From Planococcus liqunii (GTDB taxonomy: Bacteria; Bacillota; Bacilli; Bacillales_A; Planococcaceae): DNA of 64,000 nucleotides. The notes below the pieces were generated by a model. It made no database searches, was not told the origin of the DNA, and worked only from the letters and a program-made list of their open reading frames with translations. Made by a program: the position numbers and the translations under genes. Below are positions 25,979 through 34,951 of this stretch, piece by piece (position 1 is the stretch's first letter; the number at the start of each line of letters is the position of its first letter). Location of the stretch: the NCBI RefSeq assembly GCF_030413595.1, contig NZ_CP129238.1:2418001-2482000 (forward strand). The letters are read 5' to 3'.

Positions 25979-28504
25979 TCACTCCTTTTTGCTTAGCTTG
26001 ACTTGCAGGTCGTTCAATAATTGCAGGGACTGCAGCGGCGTAATGGCCGCAATGTTGACATCTGCAATCATTTGCAGCACTTCTTCGCTTTCAGTGTCGC
26101 GGTCGTCGAAAAACGACAATTGCTCCACTTGGCTCACATGCTTTTTGTTTTCGGCTTCAAAGCTGACCAATAGTTCACGCGCACGCGCTAAAATCGGCTG
26201 CGGCAATTCGGCCAGTTCTGCTACATGGATGCCGTAGCTCTTGTCCGCCGGCCCTTTTTTCACTTTATGCAAAAACACCACTTTGCCGGACTGTTCCATC
26301 GCGGCCACATGGACATTGCTTAATTTGTCGAGCGACTGGTCGAGTGCCGTCAATTCATGGTAATGCGTTGAAAACAAGGTATTGGCGCCGATGTTCTCGT
26401 GGATGTATTCAATCATTGACTGCGCGAGCGCCATGCCGTCGTAAGTGGATGTGCCCCGCCCGATTTCATCGAACAATAGCAGGCTCCGTTCCGTCGCATG
26501 GGTAATGGCGTACTGCGATTCGAGCATTTCCACCATGAATGTGCTTTGGCCGGATACCAAATCATCCGCTGCCCCGATGCGCGTGAAGATCTGGTCGACA
26601 ATCGGCAGATTTGCCGATTCAGCCGGCACGTAAGAACCGATTTGCGCCAGCACAATCGTCAATGCGACTTGGCGCATATACGTACTTTTACCGGACATGT
26701 TCGGGCCCGTGATGAGCAGCATGTTCTGATTGTCGGTCAATACGCAATCGTTCGGCACATAATGCTGCTTGTTCAGCATTTTCTCTACGACCGGGTGGCG
26801 TCCTTCAATAATGGAAATTTCTCGGGAGTCATTGAATACCGGTTTCACAAAGCGGTATTTCTCTGCGACATTTGCAAAGCTCATAAAGACGTCGAGTTCA
26901 CTGAGTGTGGAAGCTAATTGCTGGATCCGGCCAATGTATTGTTTCACTTCTTCGCGAATTTTCACGAACAACTCGTATTCCAGGTTCAGGCTTTCTTCTT
27001 CTGCGGTTAAAATCAGCGTTTCTTTTTCTTTCAGTTCCGGTGTGATGTAGCGTTCCGCGTTGGCAAGCGTCTGCTTGCGTTCGTAGCGCTCCAAATCCGC
27101 CAAATGCATATTGGCTTTGGAGATTTCTATATAATAGCCGAAAATGCGGTTATAGCCGATTTTCAACGATTTGATGCCTGTCCGCTGGCGCTCTTCCTGT
27201 TCAAGCTGGGCAATCCAGTCTTTGCCGTTTCGTGAGGCATACCGGTATTCATCCAATTTTGCATGGAATCCGTCCCGGATGACGCCGCCTTCTTTCGAAG
27301 ACAGCGGCGGGTTTTCACTGATGGCGCCAAGCAATTCGCATACTTCGCCGCAGCGGTCGAGCTTGTCGCTGAAATTGGCGAGTGTGCCGTGCCCTGAATT
27401 GGCCAGTTCGGAAATGATCGCCGGCACTTTTTCAAGCGAACTTCGGAGCTGGGCCAAGTCCCGCCCGCTCGCGCTGCCAAAAGCGATTCGCCCACTCAAA
27501 CGCTCCAGGTCGTAAACTTCTTTTAACAGGCCTTGAAGTTCCACCCGGACAAAATATTGATTGATGAGTGATTCGACCAATTGCTGCCGCTTTTCAATCA
27601 AATGGCGGTTTGCCAATGGCTGATGCAGCCATTGCTTCAGTTTCCGGCTGCCCATAGCCGTAACGGTCTCGTCCAATAGCCACAGAAGCGTCCCTTTTGT
27701 TTCGCCGCCGCGGATCGACTGCAGCAATTCCAGATTGCGCTTCGAATGGAAATCGATTGACAGAAGCTGTCCGTTTTCATTAAACGTGAACGGCTGAATA
27801 TGGTCGAGCGACTGCTTTTGCGTCCGGGAAATATACGTCAACAGACGCTGGATACTGAGTTTGAGGTCATCCGGGCATTCAGCCAACAATCGTTCGTCCG
27901 CCGTGTAGACAAAATCCATCGGCTCAATCGACAGCACCAGGTCCTGTGATTCTTCGTTCAGCAATAAAAACAATTGATCGGAAACAACGAGTTCTTTGAT
28001 ATTCAACGACTGCAATTCCTGCAGCAGCGCGTTTTCTGTTCCTGCTATGTAAATGGCGCTCGCTTCCCCGGTGCTGATATCGACATACGACAAGGCAAAG
28101 CCATCTGCCTTCTGTTCAGCCGCAGCCAAAAACATATTCGATTTGGAATCGATGCTTTTGCCTTCGGTATGCGTGCCTGGCGTAATCAAGCGGACGACTT
28201 CCCGCTTGACCATGCCTTTCGTGGTTTTCGGGTCTTCAACTTGTTCACAAAGCGCCACTTTGTGGCCTTTGGAAATCAGCTGATCGATATAGTTTTGCGC
28301 CGCGTGATGCGGAACGCCGCACATCGGAATGCGGTCGTCGCCGGTGCCGCCCCGGCTCGTCAGTGTGATTTCAAGGATTTGGGACGCCTTTAAGGCATCG
28401 TCATAAAACATTTCATAAAAATCGCCCAGGCGGAAAAACAGGAATGCGTCCTGGTAATCGGATTTCACTTGCAAGTATTGTTGCATCATTGGTGTAGGTG
28501 CCAT
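25979..28504 (-). CDS. mutS: DNA mismatch recognition protein MutS
   Basis: An 841-aa mismatch sensor. The N-terminal mismatch-binding motif is in [15 protein letters not shown] (F-x-E). The connector, lever and clamp regions follow. The ABC-type ATPase near residue 600 has Walker [10 protein letters not shown], then [14 protein letters not shown] and the histidine switch STHYHE. The start at 28504 follows AAAGAGGTAAAA; the frame runs 13 codons further but without a ribosome site. In B. subtilis cotE lies between ymcA and mutS. Here a pair of palindromic repeats lies there instead. mutL follows directly. Confidence 0.97.
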   Translation of the reverse strand: MAPTPMMQQYLQVKSDYQDAFLFFRLGDFYEMFYDDALKASQILEITLTSRGGTGDDRIPMCGVPHHAAQNYIDQLISKGHKVALCEQVEDPKTTKGMVKREVVRLITPGTHTEGKSIDSKSNMFLAAAEQKADGFALSYVDISTGEASAIYIAGTENALLQELQSLNIKELVVSDQLFLLLNEESQDLVLSIEPMDFVYTADERLLAECPDDLKLSIQRLLTYISRTQKQSLDHIQPFTFNENGQLLSIDFHSKRNLELLQSIRGGETKGTLLWLLDETVTAMGSRKLKQWLHQPLANRHLIEKRQQLVESLINQYFVRVELQGLLKEVYDLERLSGRIAFGSASGRDLAQLRSSLEKVPAIISELANSGHGTLANFSDKLDRCGEVCELLGAISENPPLSSKEGGVIRDGFHAKLDEYRYASRNGKDWIAQLEQEERQRTGIKSLKIGYNRIFGYYIEISKANMHLADLERYERKQTLANAERYITPELKEKETLILTAEEESLNLEYELFVKIREEVKQYIGRIQQLASTLSELDVFMSFANVAEKYRFVKPVFNDSREISIIEGRHPVVEKMLNKQHYVPNDCVLTDNQNMLLITGPNMSGKSTYMRQVALTIVLAQIGSYVPAESANLPIVDQIFTRIGAADDLVSGQSTFMVEMLESQYAITHATERSLLLFDEIGRGTSTYDGMALAQSMIEYIHENIGANTLFSTHYHELTALDQSLDKLSNVHVAAMEQSGKVVFLHKVKKGPADKSYGIHVAELAELPQPILARARELLVSFEAENKKHVSQVEQLSFFDDRDTESEEVLQMIADVNIAAITPLQSLQLLNDLQVKLSKKE

Positions 28505-28541
28505 TTTTTTACCTCTTTCGCGAACTTTTCGTCTTCTTTCC

Positions 28542-28570
28542 ATTATAACAAAAACAAAGGGAGAAAAGAA
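28542..28570 (-). promoter_or_regulatory. Candidate promoter for mutSL
   Basis: A perfect TATAAT on the minus strand (28542-28547) about 37 bases before mutS, with a weak TTCTTT 17 bases upstream (28565-28570) that overlaps the T tract of the preceding terminator. Confidence 0.5.
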
Positions 28571-28571
28571 A

Positions 28572-28602
28572 AAACTGAAAGAGCCGCAGCTCCTTCAGTT
28601 TA
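28572..28602 (-). terminator. Terminator between the repeat pair and mutS
   Basis: AACTGAA...TTCAGTT with an inner GAGC/GCTC, followed on the minus strand by TTTTTTCTTTTCT. It ends the miaB-ymcA transcript after it has passed through the repeats. Confidence 0.85.
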
Positions 28603-28623
28603 TATTCCATTATTTCTCTTATT

Positions 28624-28740
28624 GTCTAGCTCCGGCGGCCAGCTCCTCGGGTCATAAGCCATCTTGGCTGTGCGGTTAAGAACACCGCTTCGCCAATCTG
28701 TCTTATGCCTTTCGGAGCTGAACGGCCGTTTCCGCTTTTC
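28624..28740 (-). repeat. Intergenic palindromic repeat, type II unit (cluster A)
   Basis: On the minus strand the unit begins GAAAAGCGGAAACGGCC and ends GGAGCTAGAC. Its core has the GCACAGCCAAGATGGCTTAT type II segment, which is also found at 42318-42540. Terminal parts GGCC..AGC and GCTGGCC can pair. It is separated from the type I unit by only four bases. Confidence 0.8.
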
Positions 28741-28744
28741 TTAT

Positions 28745-28864
28745 TGTCTAGCTCCGGCGGCCAGCCCCTCGAGGTCGCTTCGGTCTCGGGTCGAATGGCA
28801 AAATCCGCCATTCAAGCCAAACCCTCCAGCGCTTGTCGGGGCTGAACGGCCGTTTTCGCTTTTC
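28745..28864 (-). repeat. Intergenic palindromic repeat, type I unit (cluster A)
   Basis: On the minus strand it begins GAAAAGCG directly after the ymcA stop codon, runs through GCCCCGACAAGCGCTGGAG and CCTCGAGGGGCTGGCC, and ends GGAGCTAGAC. AGCCCC/GGGGCT and GGCC/GGCC form the outer stem. The middle has AATGGCG...GCCATT, an inner stem. Close copies are at 42193-42312 and 42543-42600. Confidence 0.82.
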
Positions 28865-29293
28865 TTAAGACAGTTTTGTCGGTTTGCTGGCTTTGACTTT
28901 CGAGCCGGTTTCGCCGCGCAGAATGTCTCCACCCGTTGAAGTGATGATGTTGTTTGTCACTTGGTTCGCAATGGCTGTAGAAACCATTTGCAGAAGTGAA
29001 TTGACGTCGCTTTGCGATTGCTTGAACTCTTGAACAATCGGCACAGCGTCGATTTCTTCTTCGATTTTCTGGATCTTGCCCTCGATCAGGCCTAAAGCGC
29101 GTTCTTTTCCATAAGCCTGGAAATTGACTGCCTGTTTTTGAAGGCTTTTCAGGGAAGCGATTTTCTCGCGGACTTTTTGGTTTTCATTTATTTGAGCTTC
29201 TGCACGTTTAAAGAATTCCACTTCTTCTGTTTCGGCAATCATGTCTGCCACTTCGCGTGCTTTTGCAATAATTTCTTCTTTTGAATACGTCAT
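28865..29293 (-). CDS. ymcA: YmcA (RicA) family protein, lacking cysteines
   Basis: A 142-aa all-helical protein; in B. subtilis RicA forms a complex with RicF (YlbF) and RicT (YaaT). That complex steers RNase Y cleavage of polycistronic messages and affects competence, biofilm and sporulation. Conserved parts seen are ISETEE-like AETEEVEFFKRAEAQINENQ, LQKQAVNFQAYGKE, VQEFKQSQSDVNSLLQMV and the tail NNIITSTGGDILRGETGSKV. The whole protein has no cysteine, although B. subtilis RicA carries C-terminal cysteine for an Fe-S cluster (from memory). The start at 29293 gives the family length; the frame opens nine codons earlier inside miaB. miaB precedes by 4 bases. Confidence 0.92.
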   Translation of the reverse strand: MTYSKEEIIAKAREVADMIAETEEVEFFKRAEAQINENQKVREKIASLKSLQKQAVNFQAYGKERALGLIEGKIQKIEEEIDAVPIVQEFKQSQSDVNSLLQMVSTAIANQVTNNIITSTGGDILRGETGSKVKASKPTKLS

Positions 29294-29297
29294 CTTC

Positions 29298-30842
29298 TTA
29301 GACACCCACTTCTTGGCCATACCCGGCTTCGACTAGTTCACCGTTCAATGACCATGTTTTTGTTGTTGTAATTTTAACTTTTACCAATTGGCCGACAATC
29401 GACTTCGGCCCTGCAAAATTGACCAATTTGTTTTTGGCTGTATAGCCGGATAACACATCGGAATTTTTCTTGCTTTCGCCTTCAACCAGGACTTCGACGA
29501 TTTGCCCTTCGTAAGCCTTCATCGCGTTCAAGGCATATTCGTTCACGACGGCGTTCAAACGCTGCAGCCGCTCTTTTTTCACTTCCATCGGGACATTATC
29601 GGCCATTTTTGCGGCCGGCGTACCTTCACGCGGAGAATAGATATACGTAAAGGCCATTTCAAAACCGACTTCTTTGAACAGAGAAAGTGTTTCTTCAAAC
29701 TGCTCGTCTGTTTCGTTCGGAAAGCCGACAATGATGTCCGTCGTCAACGAAACATTCGGAATGGCTGTCCGTATTTTCCGGACCAATTCCAAATAATGTT
29801 CGCATGAATATTTGCGGGCCATGATTTTCAACATGCTCGTCGAACCTGATTGTACAGGCAAATGGATGTGGTCAACAAGGTTTCCGCCTTTTGCGAGCAC
29901 CTCAATCAACTGATCATCGAAATCACGGGGATGGCTAGTGGTGAACCGGATGCGCGGCAGATCGATCGTCCGCAGTTCATCCATCAAATCCCCCAGCCCA
30001 TACTTGATATCGGTGAAATCCTTGCCGTATGCATTTACATTTTGCCCGAGCAGCGTTACTTCCTTATAGCCTTGCGCTGCCAGATGGCGTATTTCCTGGA
30101 TGATATCTTCCGGACGGCGGGAACGTTCTTTTCCCCGTGTATACGGAACAATGCAATACGTACAGAATTTATCACAGCCGTACATGATATTCACCCATGC
30201 CTTGATTTTTCCTTTGCGCACTTTCGGCAAGTTTTCAATGACATCGCCTTCTTTTGACCAAACGTCGATGACCATTTCTTTCGACAAATACGCTTCGTTT
30301 AAAATCTCAGGCAGCCGGTGGATATTATGTGTGCCAAAAATCATATCTACTTGATCGTAGGTTTTCAGGATTTTGTTGACCACGGACTCTTCCTGCGACA
30401 TGCAGCCGCAGACGCCGATCAGCAAATCCGGTTTTTCCAGTTTCAAAGGTTTCAAATGCCCCAATTCCCCGAACACCTTGTTTTCAGCGTTTTCCCGGAT
30501 GGCGCATGTGTTCAATAAGATGACATCTGCATCCTGGACCGAATCCGTAAGAGAAAAGCCCAGCTGCATAAAAATGCCGGCCATCACTTCCGTATCGTGC
30601 TCATTCATCTGGCATCCATAGGTGCGGATGTAAAACTTACGGCCTTTGCCCATCCCTTCAAAGCGGGGATCGATCGTAAAGTTATCGAAGTAAGAAATTT
30701 GTTCTTTCCCTCGTTTTTTCGCTTCCTTCAATGAAGGCGGCGTATACACGCTTTGAAAGTATTGGCTGTAATCTTTTTCAGCCTTGTCGTCTGATGGTGA
30801 AGCCTTCACTTGGGTGGATTGAAGTCGCTGCTCCTCATTCAT
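29298..30842 (-). CDS. miaB: tRNA-i6A37 methylthiotransferase MiaB
   Basis: A 514-aa radical-SAM enzyme that adds a methylthio group to the i6A37 made by MiaA. The N-terminal UPF0004 domain supplies three cysteines for the second cluster ([30 protein letters not shown]). The radical SAM motif CxxxCxxC is [10 protein letters not shown]-terminal TRAM domain ([20 protein letters not shown]) binds RNA. The start at 30842 follows AAAGGGG; the frame extends eight codons further. The N-terminal 60 residues are a Bacilli-type extension. ymcA follows after 4 bases. Confidence 0.97.
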   Translation of the reverse strand: MNEEQRLQSTQVKASPSDDKAEKDYSQYFQSVYTPPSLKEAKKRGKEQISYFDNFTIDPRFEGMGKGRKFYIRTYGCQMNEHDTEVMAGIFMQLGFSLTDSVQDADVILLNTCAIRENAENKVFGELGHLKPLKLEKPDLLIGVCGCMSQEESVVNKILKTYDQVDMIFGTHNIHRLPEILNEAYLSKEMVIDVWSKEGDVIENLPKVRKGKIKAWVNIMYGCDKFCTYCIVPYTRGKERSRRPEDIIQEIRHLAAQGYKEVTLLGQNVNAYGKDFTDIKYGLGDLMDELRTIDLPRIRFTTSHPRDFDDQLIEVLAKGGNLVDHIHLPVQSGSTSMLKIMARKYSCEHYLELVRKIRTAIPNVSLTTDIIVGFPNETDEQFEETLSLFKEVGFEMAFTYIYSPREGTPAAKMADNVPMEVKKERLQRLNAVVNEYALNAMKAYEGQIVEVLVEGESKKNSDVLSGYTAKNKLVNFAGPKSIVGQLVKVKITTTKTWSLNGELVEAGYGQEVGV

Positions 30843-30869
30843 GAAAAAACCCCTTTCAATCATCACTTT

Positions 30870-30899
30870 ATTATACTGAATGGACCTGCCTCTCTACAA
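30870..30899 (-). promoter_or_regulatory. Candidate miaB promoter inside a hairpin
   Basis: TTGTAG (30894-30899), 18 bases, TATAAT (30870-30875) on the minus strand. The spacer is one arm of the hairpin at 30881-30912. Confidence 0.6.
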
Positions 30900-30912
30900 G
30901 GCAGGCGGTCCA
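30881..30912 (-). terminator. Strong hairpin after ymdB
   Basis: TGGA-CCTGCCT pairs with AGGCAGG-TCCA around a 7-base loop, 30 bases after the ymdB stop. There is no T tract, so it may act in RNA stability more than in termination. Confidence 0.5.
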
Positions 30913-30941
30913 ATTGTCGGAGAATCGACATAGACCGGCTA

Positions 30942-31739
30942 TTAGTTTTGGAATGGGTAATCGTCATTAATGTAAACCCGTTCAAAAGACAGCGCTTTTC
31001 CGGTTTGGTCGTCGACTTCCGTAAAAAAGCCGCTGACGACGGAGCGTCCACGTTTTGGCACTTCAAAGCGGGTCGGCATATTCGTTTTGAAGCGGTAAAG
31101 CACCGATTCTTTTGTCATCCCCAGAATTTCATCGTACGGCCCTGTCATGCCGACATCGGAAATATAGGCAGTGCCGTTTGGCAGAATTCGTGCATCTGCC
31201 GTTTGCACATGTGTATGCGTGCCGACAACGACAGAAACACGCCCGTCCAAATGCCAGCCCATGGCAATTTTTTCGCTAGTCGCTTCGGCGTGGAAATCGA
31301 CAAAGACCAATGGTGAAATCGCTTTGGCTTCCGCAATTAACTCGTCCACTTTTTGGAATGGATCATCATGCGGCGGCAAAAAGACACGGCCGTGCAAGTT
31401 GATCACCGATAGAGTTTGGCCATTTTTTGTAACGGTAGCCATGCCGCGGCCCGGGGCTTCCGGCGAGAAGTTGGCCGGACGAATCAAGTAATCGACGTCA
31501 TCGATGAAATCAAAAATTTCTTTCTGGTCCCACGTATGGTTGCCCATCGTAATGACATCCACGCCCATAAAGAGCAGATCCTGATAAATCGCTTTCGTGA
31601 TGCCGCGGCCAGCCGCTGCGTTCTCTCCGTTCGCAATGACCACGTCCGGTGCATATTTTCGCTTTAACCGTGGCAAATACGACTCCAGTGCATCTCTGCC
31701 AATCGATCCGACGATATCTCCAATAAATAAAATTTTCAT
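30942..31739 (-). CDS. ymdB: YmdB metallophosphodiesterase
   Basis: A 265-aa protein of the YmdB/TTHA0625 family, a calcineurin-like phosphodiesterase. In B. subtilis it hydrolyses 2',3'-cyclic nucleotides and affects biofilm and motility states. Metal-site motifs are FIGDIVGSIGRDAL (D8), VIANGENAAAGRGITKA (N/E), MGNHTWDQKE (NH) and VDFHAEATSEKIAMGWHLDG with GTHTHVQTAD. Length is standard. AAGGTGAG precedes the ATG. It follows rny as in B. subtilis, with a terminator between. spoVS, which follows ymdB in B. subtilis, is absent. Confidence 0.95.
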   Translation of the reverse strand: MKILFIGDIVGSIGRDALESYLPRLKRKYAPDVVIANGENAAAGRGITKAIYQDLLFMGVDVITMGNHTWDQKEIFDFIDDVDYLIRPANFSPEAPGRGMATVTKNGQTLSVINLHGRVFLPPHDDPFQKVDELIAEAKAISPLVFVDFHAEATSEKIAMGWHLDGRVSVVVGTHTHVQTADARILPNGTAYISDVGMTGPYDEILGMTKESVLYRFKTNMPTRFEVPKRGRSVVSGFFTEVDDQTGKALSFERVYINDDYPFQN

Positions 31740-31759
31740 GTTTGCTCACCTTTTTCCAT

Positions 31760-31799
31760 AAGAAAAAGGCTTCTTTGAATAGACATTCATCGAAGCCTT
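31760..31799 (-). terminator. Terminator after rny
   Basis: AAGGCTTC (31766-31773) pairs with GAAGCCTT (31792-31799); TTTTTCTTATG follows on the minus strand. Confidence 0.85.
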
Positions 31800-31806
31800 A
31801 CTCTTA

Positions 31807-33366
31807 TTATTTTGCATATTCAACTGCTCGTGTTTCTCTGATGACCGTCACTTTGATGTGTCCAGGATAGTCAAGCTCTTCTTCAATCCGTTTCCGGATA
31901 TCGCGTGCCAGACGATGCGCTGTCATATCATCAATTTGTTCCGGCCGGACCATGATCCGGATTTCGCGTCCCGCTTGAATGGCAAATGATTTCTCAACGC
32001 CTTCGTACGATTCGGAAATTTCTTCGAGTTTTTCGAGTCTGCGAATATAGTTTTCGAGAGTTTCGCTTCTTGCCCCTGGACGTGCTGCAGACAAAGCATC
32101 TGCGGCTGCGACAATTACCGAGATAATCGATGTCGCTTCTGTGTCCCCGTGGTGAGAAGCAATGCTGTTGATCACAACAGGATGTTCTTTGTATTTTGTG
32201 CCAAGCTCTACGCCGATTTCGACATGGCTGCCTTCGACTTCGTGGTCGATCGCTTTACCGATGTCATGCAGCAGTCCAGCACGTCTTGCCAAGGTAACGT
32301 CTTCGCCAAGTTCCGCAGCCATCAAACCGGACAGGAAGGCAACTTCCACGGAATGCTTCAGGACGTTTTGTCCATAGCTCGTGCGGTAGCGAAGGCGGCC
32401 CAGGATCTTGATCAAATCCGGGTGCAAATTATGGACGCCTACGTCAAACGTTGTTTGTTCACCGATTTCGCGTATTTGCTCATCCACTTCACGTCTTGAC
32501 TTCTCAACCATTTCTTCAATGCGTGCCGGGTGGATTCGGCCGTCAGACACCAGTTTTTCAAGTGCCAAGCGGGCCGTCTCGCGGCGGATCGGGTCGAATC
32601 CAGATAGAATTACCGCTTCAGGCGTATCATCGATGATTAAATCGATGCCTGTCAACGTTTCAAGCGTCCGGATATTGCGCCCTTCGCGTCCAATGATGCG
32701 GCCTTTCATCTCATCGTTTGGCAAGTTGACTACAGAAACGGTGGTTTCCGCTACGTGGTCAGCTGCAAATCGCTGCATAGCCAACGACAGGATGTTTTTC
32801 GCTTTTTTGTCCGACTCTTCTTTTGCACGGGATTCTGATTCTTTGACCATAGTCGCAAGGTCTGTTGAAAGCTCATTTTCCACTTGCTCAATGATAATGG
32901 CTTTCGCTTCTTCGCGAGTCAAAGATGAAATCCGTTCCATCTCGGACTGCTGCTGCCGGACTAATTCCTCAGCTTTGCTCTCCATCTGTACAATATGCTG
33001 TTGTTTTTCTGCGAGTGCTTCGTCTTTGCGTTCCAGACTTGCCTCTCTTTTGTTTAAAGCATCATCCTTGCGATCCAAATTTTCTTCTCTCTGCAACAAC
33101 CGATTTTCTTGTCTTTGAAGTTCTAATCGGCGTTCCCGAATTTCAGATTCTGTTTCAGTACGCAATTTATGATTTTCGTCTTTCGCTTCCAATAACGCTT
33201 CTTTTTTCAGGGCTTCTGCTTCTTTTTTCGCATCTTCAACTATTTGCTCCGCAGAATTTTTCGCGCCTGCGATATTGGAGTCGTTTGCTTTTTTCAATGC
33301 ATAATATCCAACAACTACACCGACGATGATACCAAGCAAAGCGAAGATGATCTCTGTAATACCCAT
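31807..33366 (-). CDS. rny: Ribonuclease Y
   Basis: A 519-aa membrane-bound endoribonuclease that starts mRNA decay. Residues about 2-24 are the membrane anchor ([20 protein letters not shown]). A long charged coiled coil covers about 30-200. A KH RNA-binding domain has [15 protein letters not shown] (about 215-230), and the HD catalytic domain has [12 protein letters not shown] (about 370). The start at 33366 follows GAGGAGGTG; an extension to 33426 is not family-like. A good promoter lies upstream. YmcA, its specificity factor in B. subtilis, is encoded about 2.5 kb downstream. Confidence 0.97.
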   Translation of the reverse strand: MGITEIIFALLGIIVGVVVGYYALKKANDSNIAGAKNSAEQIVEDAKKEAEALKKEALLEAKDENHKLRTETESEIRERRLELQRQENRLLQREENLDRKDDALNKREASLERKDEALAEKQQHIVQMESKAEELVRQQQSEMERISSLTREEAKAIIIEQVENELSTDLATMVKESESRAKEESDKKAKNILSLAMQRFAADHVAETTVSVVNLPNDEMKGRIIGREGRNIRTLETLTGIDLIIDDTPEAVILSGFDPIRRETARLALEKLVSDGRIHPARIEEMVEKSRREVDEQIREIGEQTTFDVGVHNLHPDLIKILGRLRYRTSYGQNVLKHSVEVAFLSGLMAAELGEDVTLARRAGLLHDIGKAIDHEVEGSHVEIGVELGTKYKEHPVVINSIASHHGDTEATSIISVIVAAADALSAARPGARSETLENYIRRLEKLEEISESYEGVEKSFAIQAGREIRIMVRPEQIDDMTAHRLARDIRKRIEEELDYPGHIKVTVIRETRAVEYAK

Positions 33367-33471
33367 TCGGACACCTCCTCTTGCTATTCTGTTAACTTGT
33401 TCAAAAAATCGAAATAATAAAACCATTGTTCTACATCAATCGTTGTAAAAATAGTAAATTATACAATTTTA

Positions 33472-33500
33472 ATTGTATAGTTGGTCTTATGTCGTGTCAA
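33472..33500 (-). promoter_or_regulatory. rny promoter within an AT-rich palindrome
   Basis: TTGACA (33495-33500), 17 bases, TACAAT (33472-33477) on the minus strand. The -10 forms part of a palindrome TATACAATT/AATTGTATA at 33460-33479, which might be a protein site. The remainder of the 338-base rny-recA spacer holds the recA terminator and no gene. Confidence 0.8.
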
Positions 33501-33634
33501 CCCATTGAGAAGCTTGAAAAGCGCACGGATATGCACATTGCATCAATCCATGGCGGCTTTTACAGCCCCTCACGGCTTTTTGTGCATGCATAATTCCTAT
33601 CTTGTCCTAACTCCTGCCCTTAAAGTATGGAGAT

Positions 33635-33669
33635 AAAGAAAGAGCTGCCCAGCTAAAGCTGGGCAGCTC
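33635..33669 (-). terminator. Terminator after recA
   Basis: A perfect 13-bp stem GAGCTGCCCAGCT (33642-33654) with AGCTGGGCAGCTC (33657-33669), followed on the minus strand by TTTCTTTA. Confidence 0.93.
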
Positions 33670-33704
33670 TCAGATTCAAAACACAGCTGGCTGTGCCTTC
33701 TATC

Positions 33705-34763
33705 TTATTCTTCGTCGTCAATAAGCAAGTTAAATTCTTCCGGCTCGTCTTTATTGGCTGCAATCGTGTAGTTGGCTGCTGCCATGCCAAAAGATTCGCG
33801 GATTTTGTTGGAAATTTCATTGCGCATTTCCGGATTGTTAAGAAGGAACTGCTTCGCGTTTTCGCGTCCTTGTCCAATGCGTTCTTCGTTGTAAGAATAC
33901 CAAGAACCGCTCTTTTGGATGATGTCCAGTTCTGAACCGATATCCACGATTTCACCTTCACGGGAAATCCCTTTTCCGTACATAATATCCACTTCAGCTG
34001 TACGGAACGGCGGCGCTACCTTGTTTTTCACAATCTTGATCTTTGTTCTGTTACCGATGATATCCGTACCGGATTTCAATGCTTCTGCACGTCTTACTTC
34101 CAAACGGACAGAAGAATAGAATTTCAATGCCCGGCCGCCAGGAGTTGTTTCCGGGTTCCCGAACATTACACCAATTTTCTCACGGATTTGGTTGATGAAA
34201 ATAAAAATGGTGTTTGATGTATTGATGACGCCTGAAAGTTTGCGAAGTGCCTGCGACATCAAACGGGCTTGCAGACCCATATGGGAGTCACCCATTTCGC
34301 CTTCAATTTCCGCTTTTGGCACAAGTGCCGCTACAGAATCGACAACTACGATATCGATAGCGCCGCTTCGTACCAAAGCTTCCGCAATTTCAAGTGCCTG
34401 TTCGCCTGTATCCGGCTGAGACAGGAGCAACTCATCAATATTAACGCCCAACGCTTTGGCATACATCGGATCTAATGCGTGCTCCGCATCGATGAATGCT
34501 GCTGTTCCTCCGATTGCTTGTACTTCTGCAATTGCGTGCAGGGATACAGTTGTTTTACCTGAACTTTCAGGGCCGTAAATTTCGATTACCCGTCCACGCG
34601 GATATCCGCCTATTCCCAGTGCCGTATCAAGTGCCAATGAACCACTTGAAACCGATGATACGTTGCGGTCGCTTTTCTCGCCTAATTTCATGACCGAACC
34701 TTTACCAAATTGCTTTTCTATACTCTTTAACGCCATGTCTAACGCTGCTTTACGGTCGCTCAA
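33705..34763 (-). CDS. recA: Recombinase RecA
   Basis: A 352-aa recombinase that forms filaments on single-stranded DNA, drives strand exchange and triggers LexA self-cleavage. Walker A is GPESSGKTT (about residues 65-73), Walker B is VVVDSVAAL, and [17 protein letters not shown] covers loop L1/L2 neighbours. The start is TTG at 34763 (MSDRKAALD), with AGAGGAGG seven bases upstream, matching B. subtilis RecA; the ORF track of this frame runs nine codons longer without a site. The acidic C-terminal tail ends [12 protein letters not shown] LexA box and promoter lie upstream. Confidence 0.98.
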   Translation of the reverse strand: MSDRKAALDMALKSIEKQFGKGSVMKLGEKSDRNVSSVSSGSLALDTALGIGGYPRGRVIEIYGPESSGKTTVSLHAIAEVQAIGGTAAFIDAEHALDPMYAKALGVNIDELLLSQPDTGEQALEIAEALVRSGAIDIVVVDSVAALVPKAEIEGEMGDSHMGLQARLMSQALRKLSGVINTSNTIFIFINQIREKIGVMFGNPETTPGGRALKFYSSVRLEVRRAEALKSGTDIIGNRTKIKIVKNKVAPPFRTAEVDIMYGKGISREGEIVDIGSELDIIQKSGSWYSYNEERIGQGRENAKQFLLNNPEMRNEISNKIRESFGMAAANYTIAANKDEPEEFNLLIDDEE

Positions 34764-34807
34764 AAGAAATCCTCCTCTAATTAAAACCAATTTTTCTACC
34801 TGTCTCT

Positions 34808-34836
34808 AGTATACTAGGTTAATGAGAAATACACAA
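34808..34836 (-). promoter_or_regulatory. recA promoter
   Basis: TTGTGT (34831-34836), 17 bases, TATACT (34808-34813) on the minus strand. Confidence 0.65.
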
Positions 34837-34844
34837 GAAAAAAG

Positions 34845-34858
34845 CGAACGTTTATTCG
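34845..34858 (-). promoter_or_regulatory. LexA box upstream of recA
   Basis: CGAATAAACGTTCG on the minus strand, one base from the CGAAC-N4-GTTCG consensus and nearly the same as the box I recall for B. subtilis recA. It starts 8 bases upstream of the -35. Confidence 0.82.
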
Positions 34859-34922
34859 TGTTCGTGTTTTCAAATATCATTTTTGCAGGCCCTATAAACA
34901 GCAAATTCCCGTTTTGAGCATA

Positions 34923-34951
34923 AAAAAACACGCAAAATTAAATTTTGCGTG
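34923..34951 (-). terminator. Terminator overlapping the cinA stop codon
   Basis: CACGCAAAAT (34929-34938) pairs with ATTTTGCGTG (34942-34951); the A run 34923-34928 gives a T tract on the minus strand. The last codons and stop of cinA (34938-34940) are in the stem and loop. Confidence 0.88.

Noticed and set aside
28664..28939. Short open frames running through the repeat pair at 28.6-28.9 kb
   Set aside because: They cross repeat units and the end of ymcA, lack ribosome sites and have no family likeness.
32408..33118. A 236-codon plus-strand open frame opposite rny
   Set aside because: Shadow of the RNase Y coiled coil and KH region; Ser/Arg-rich with no domain.
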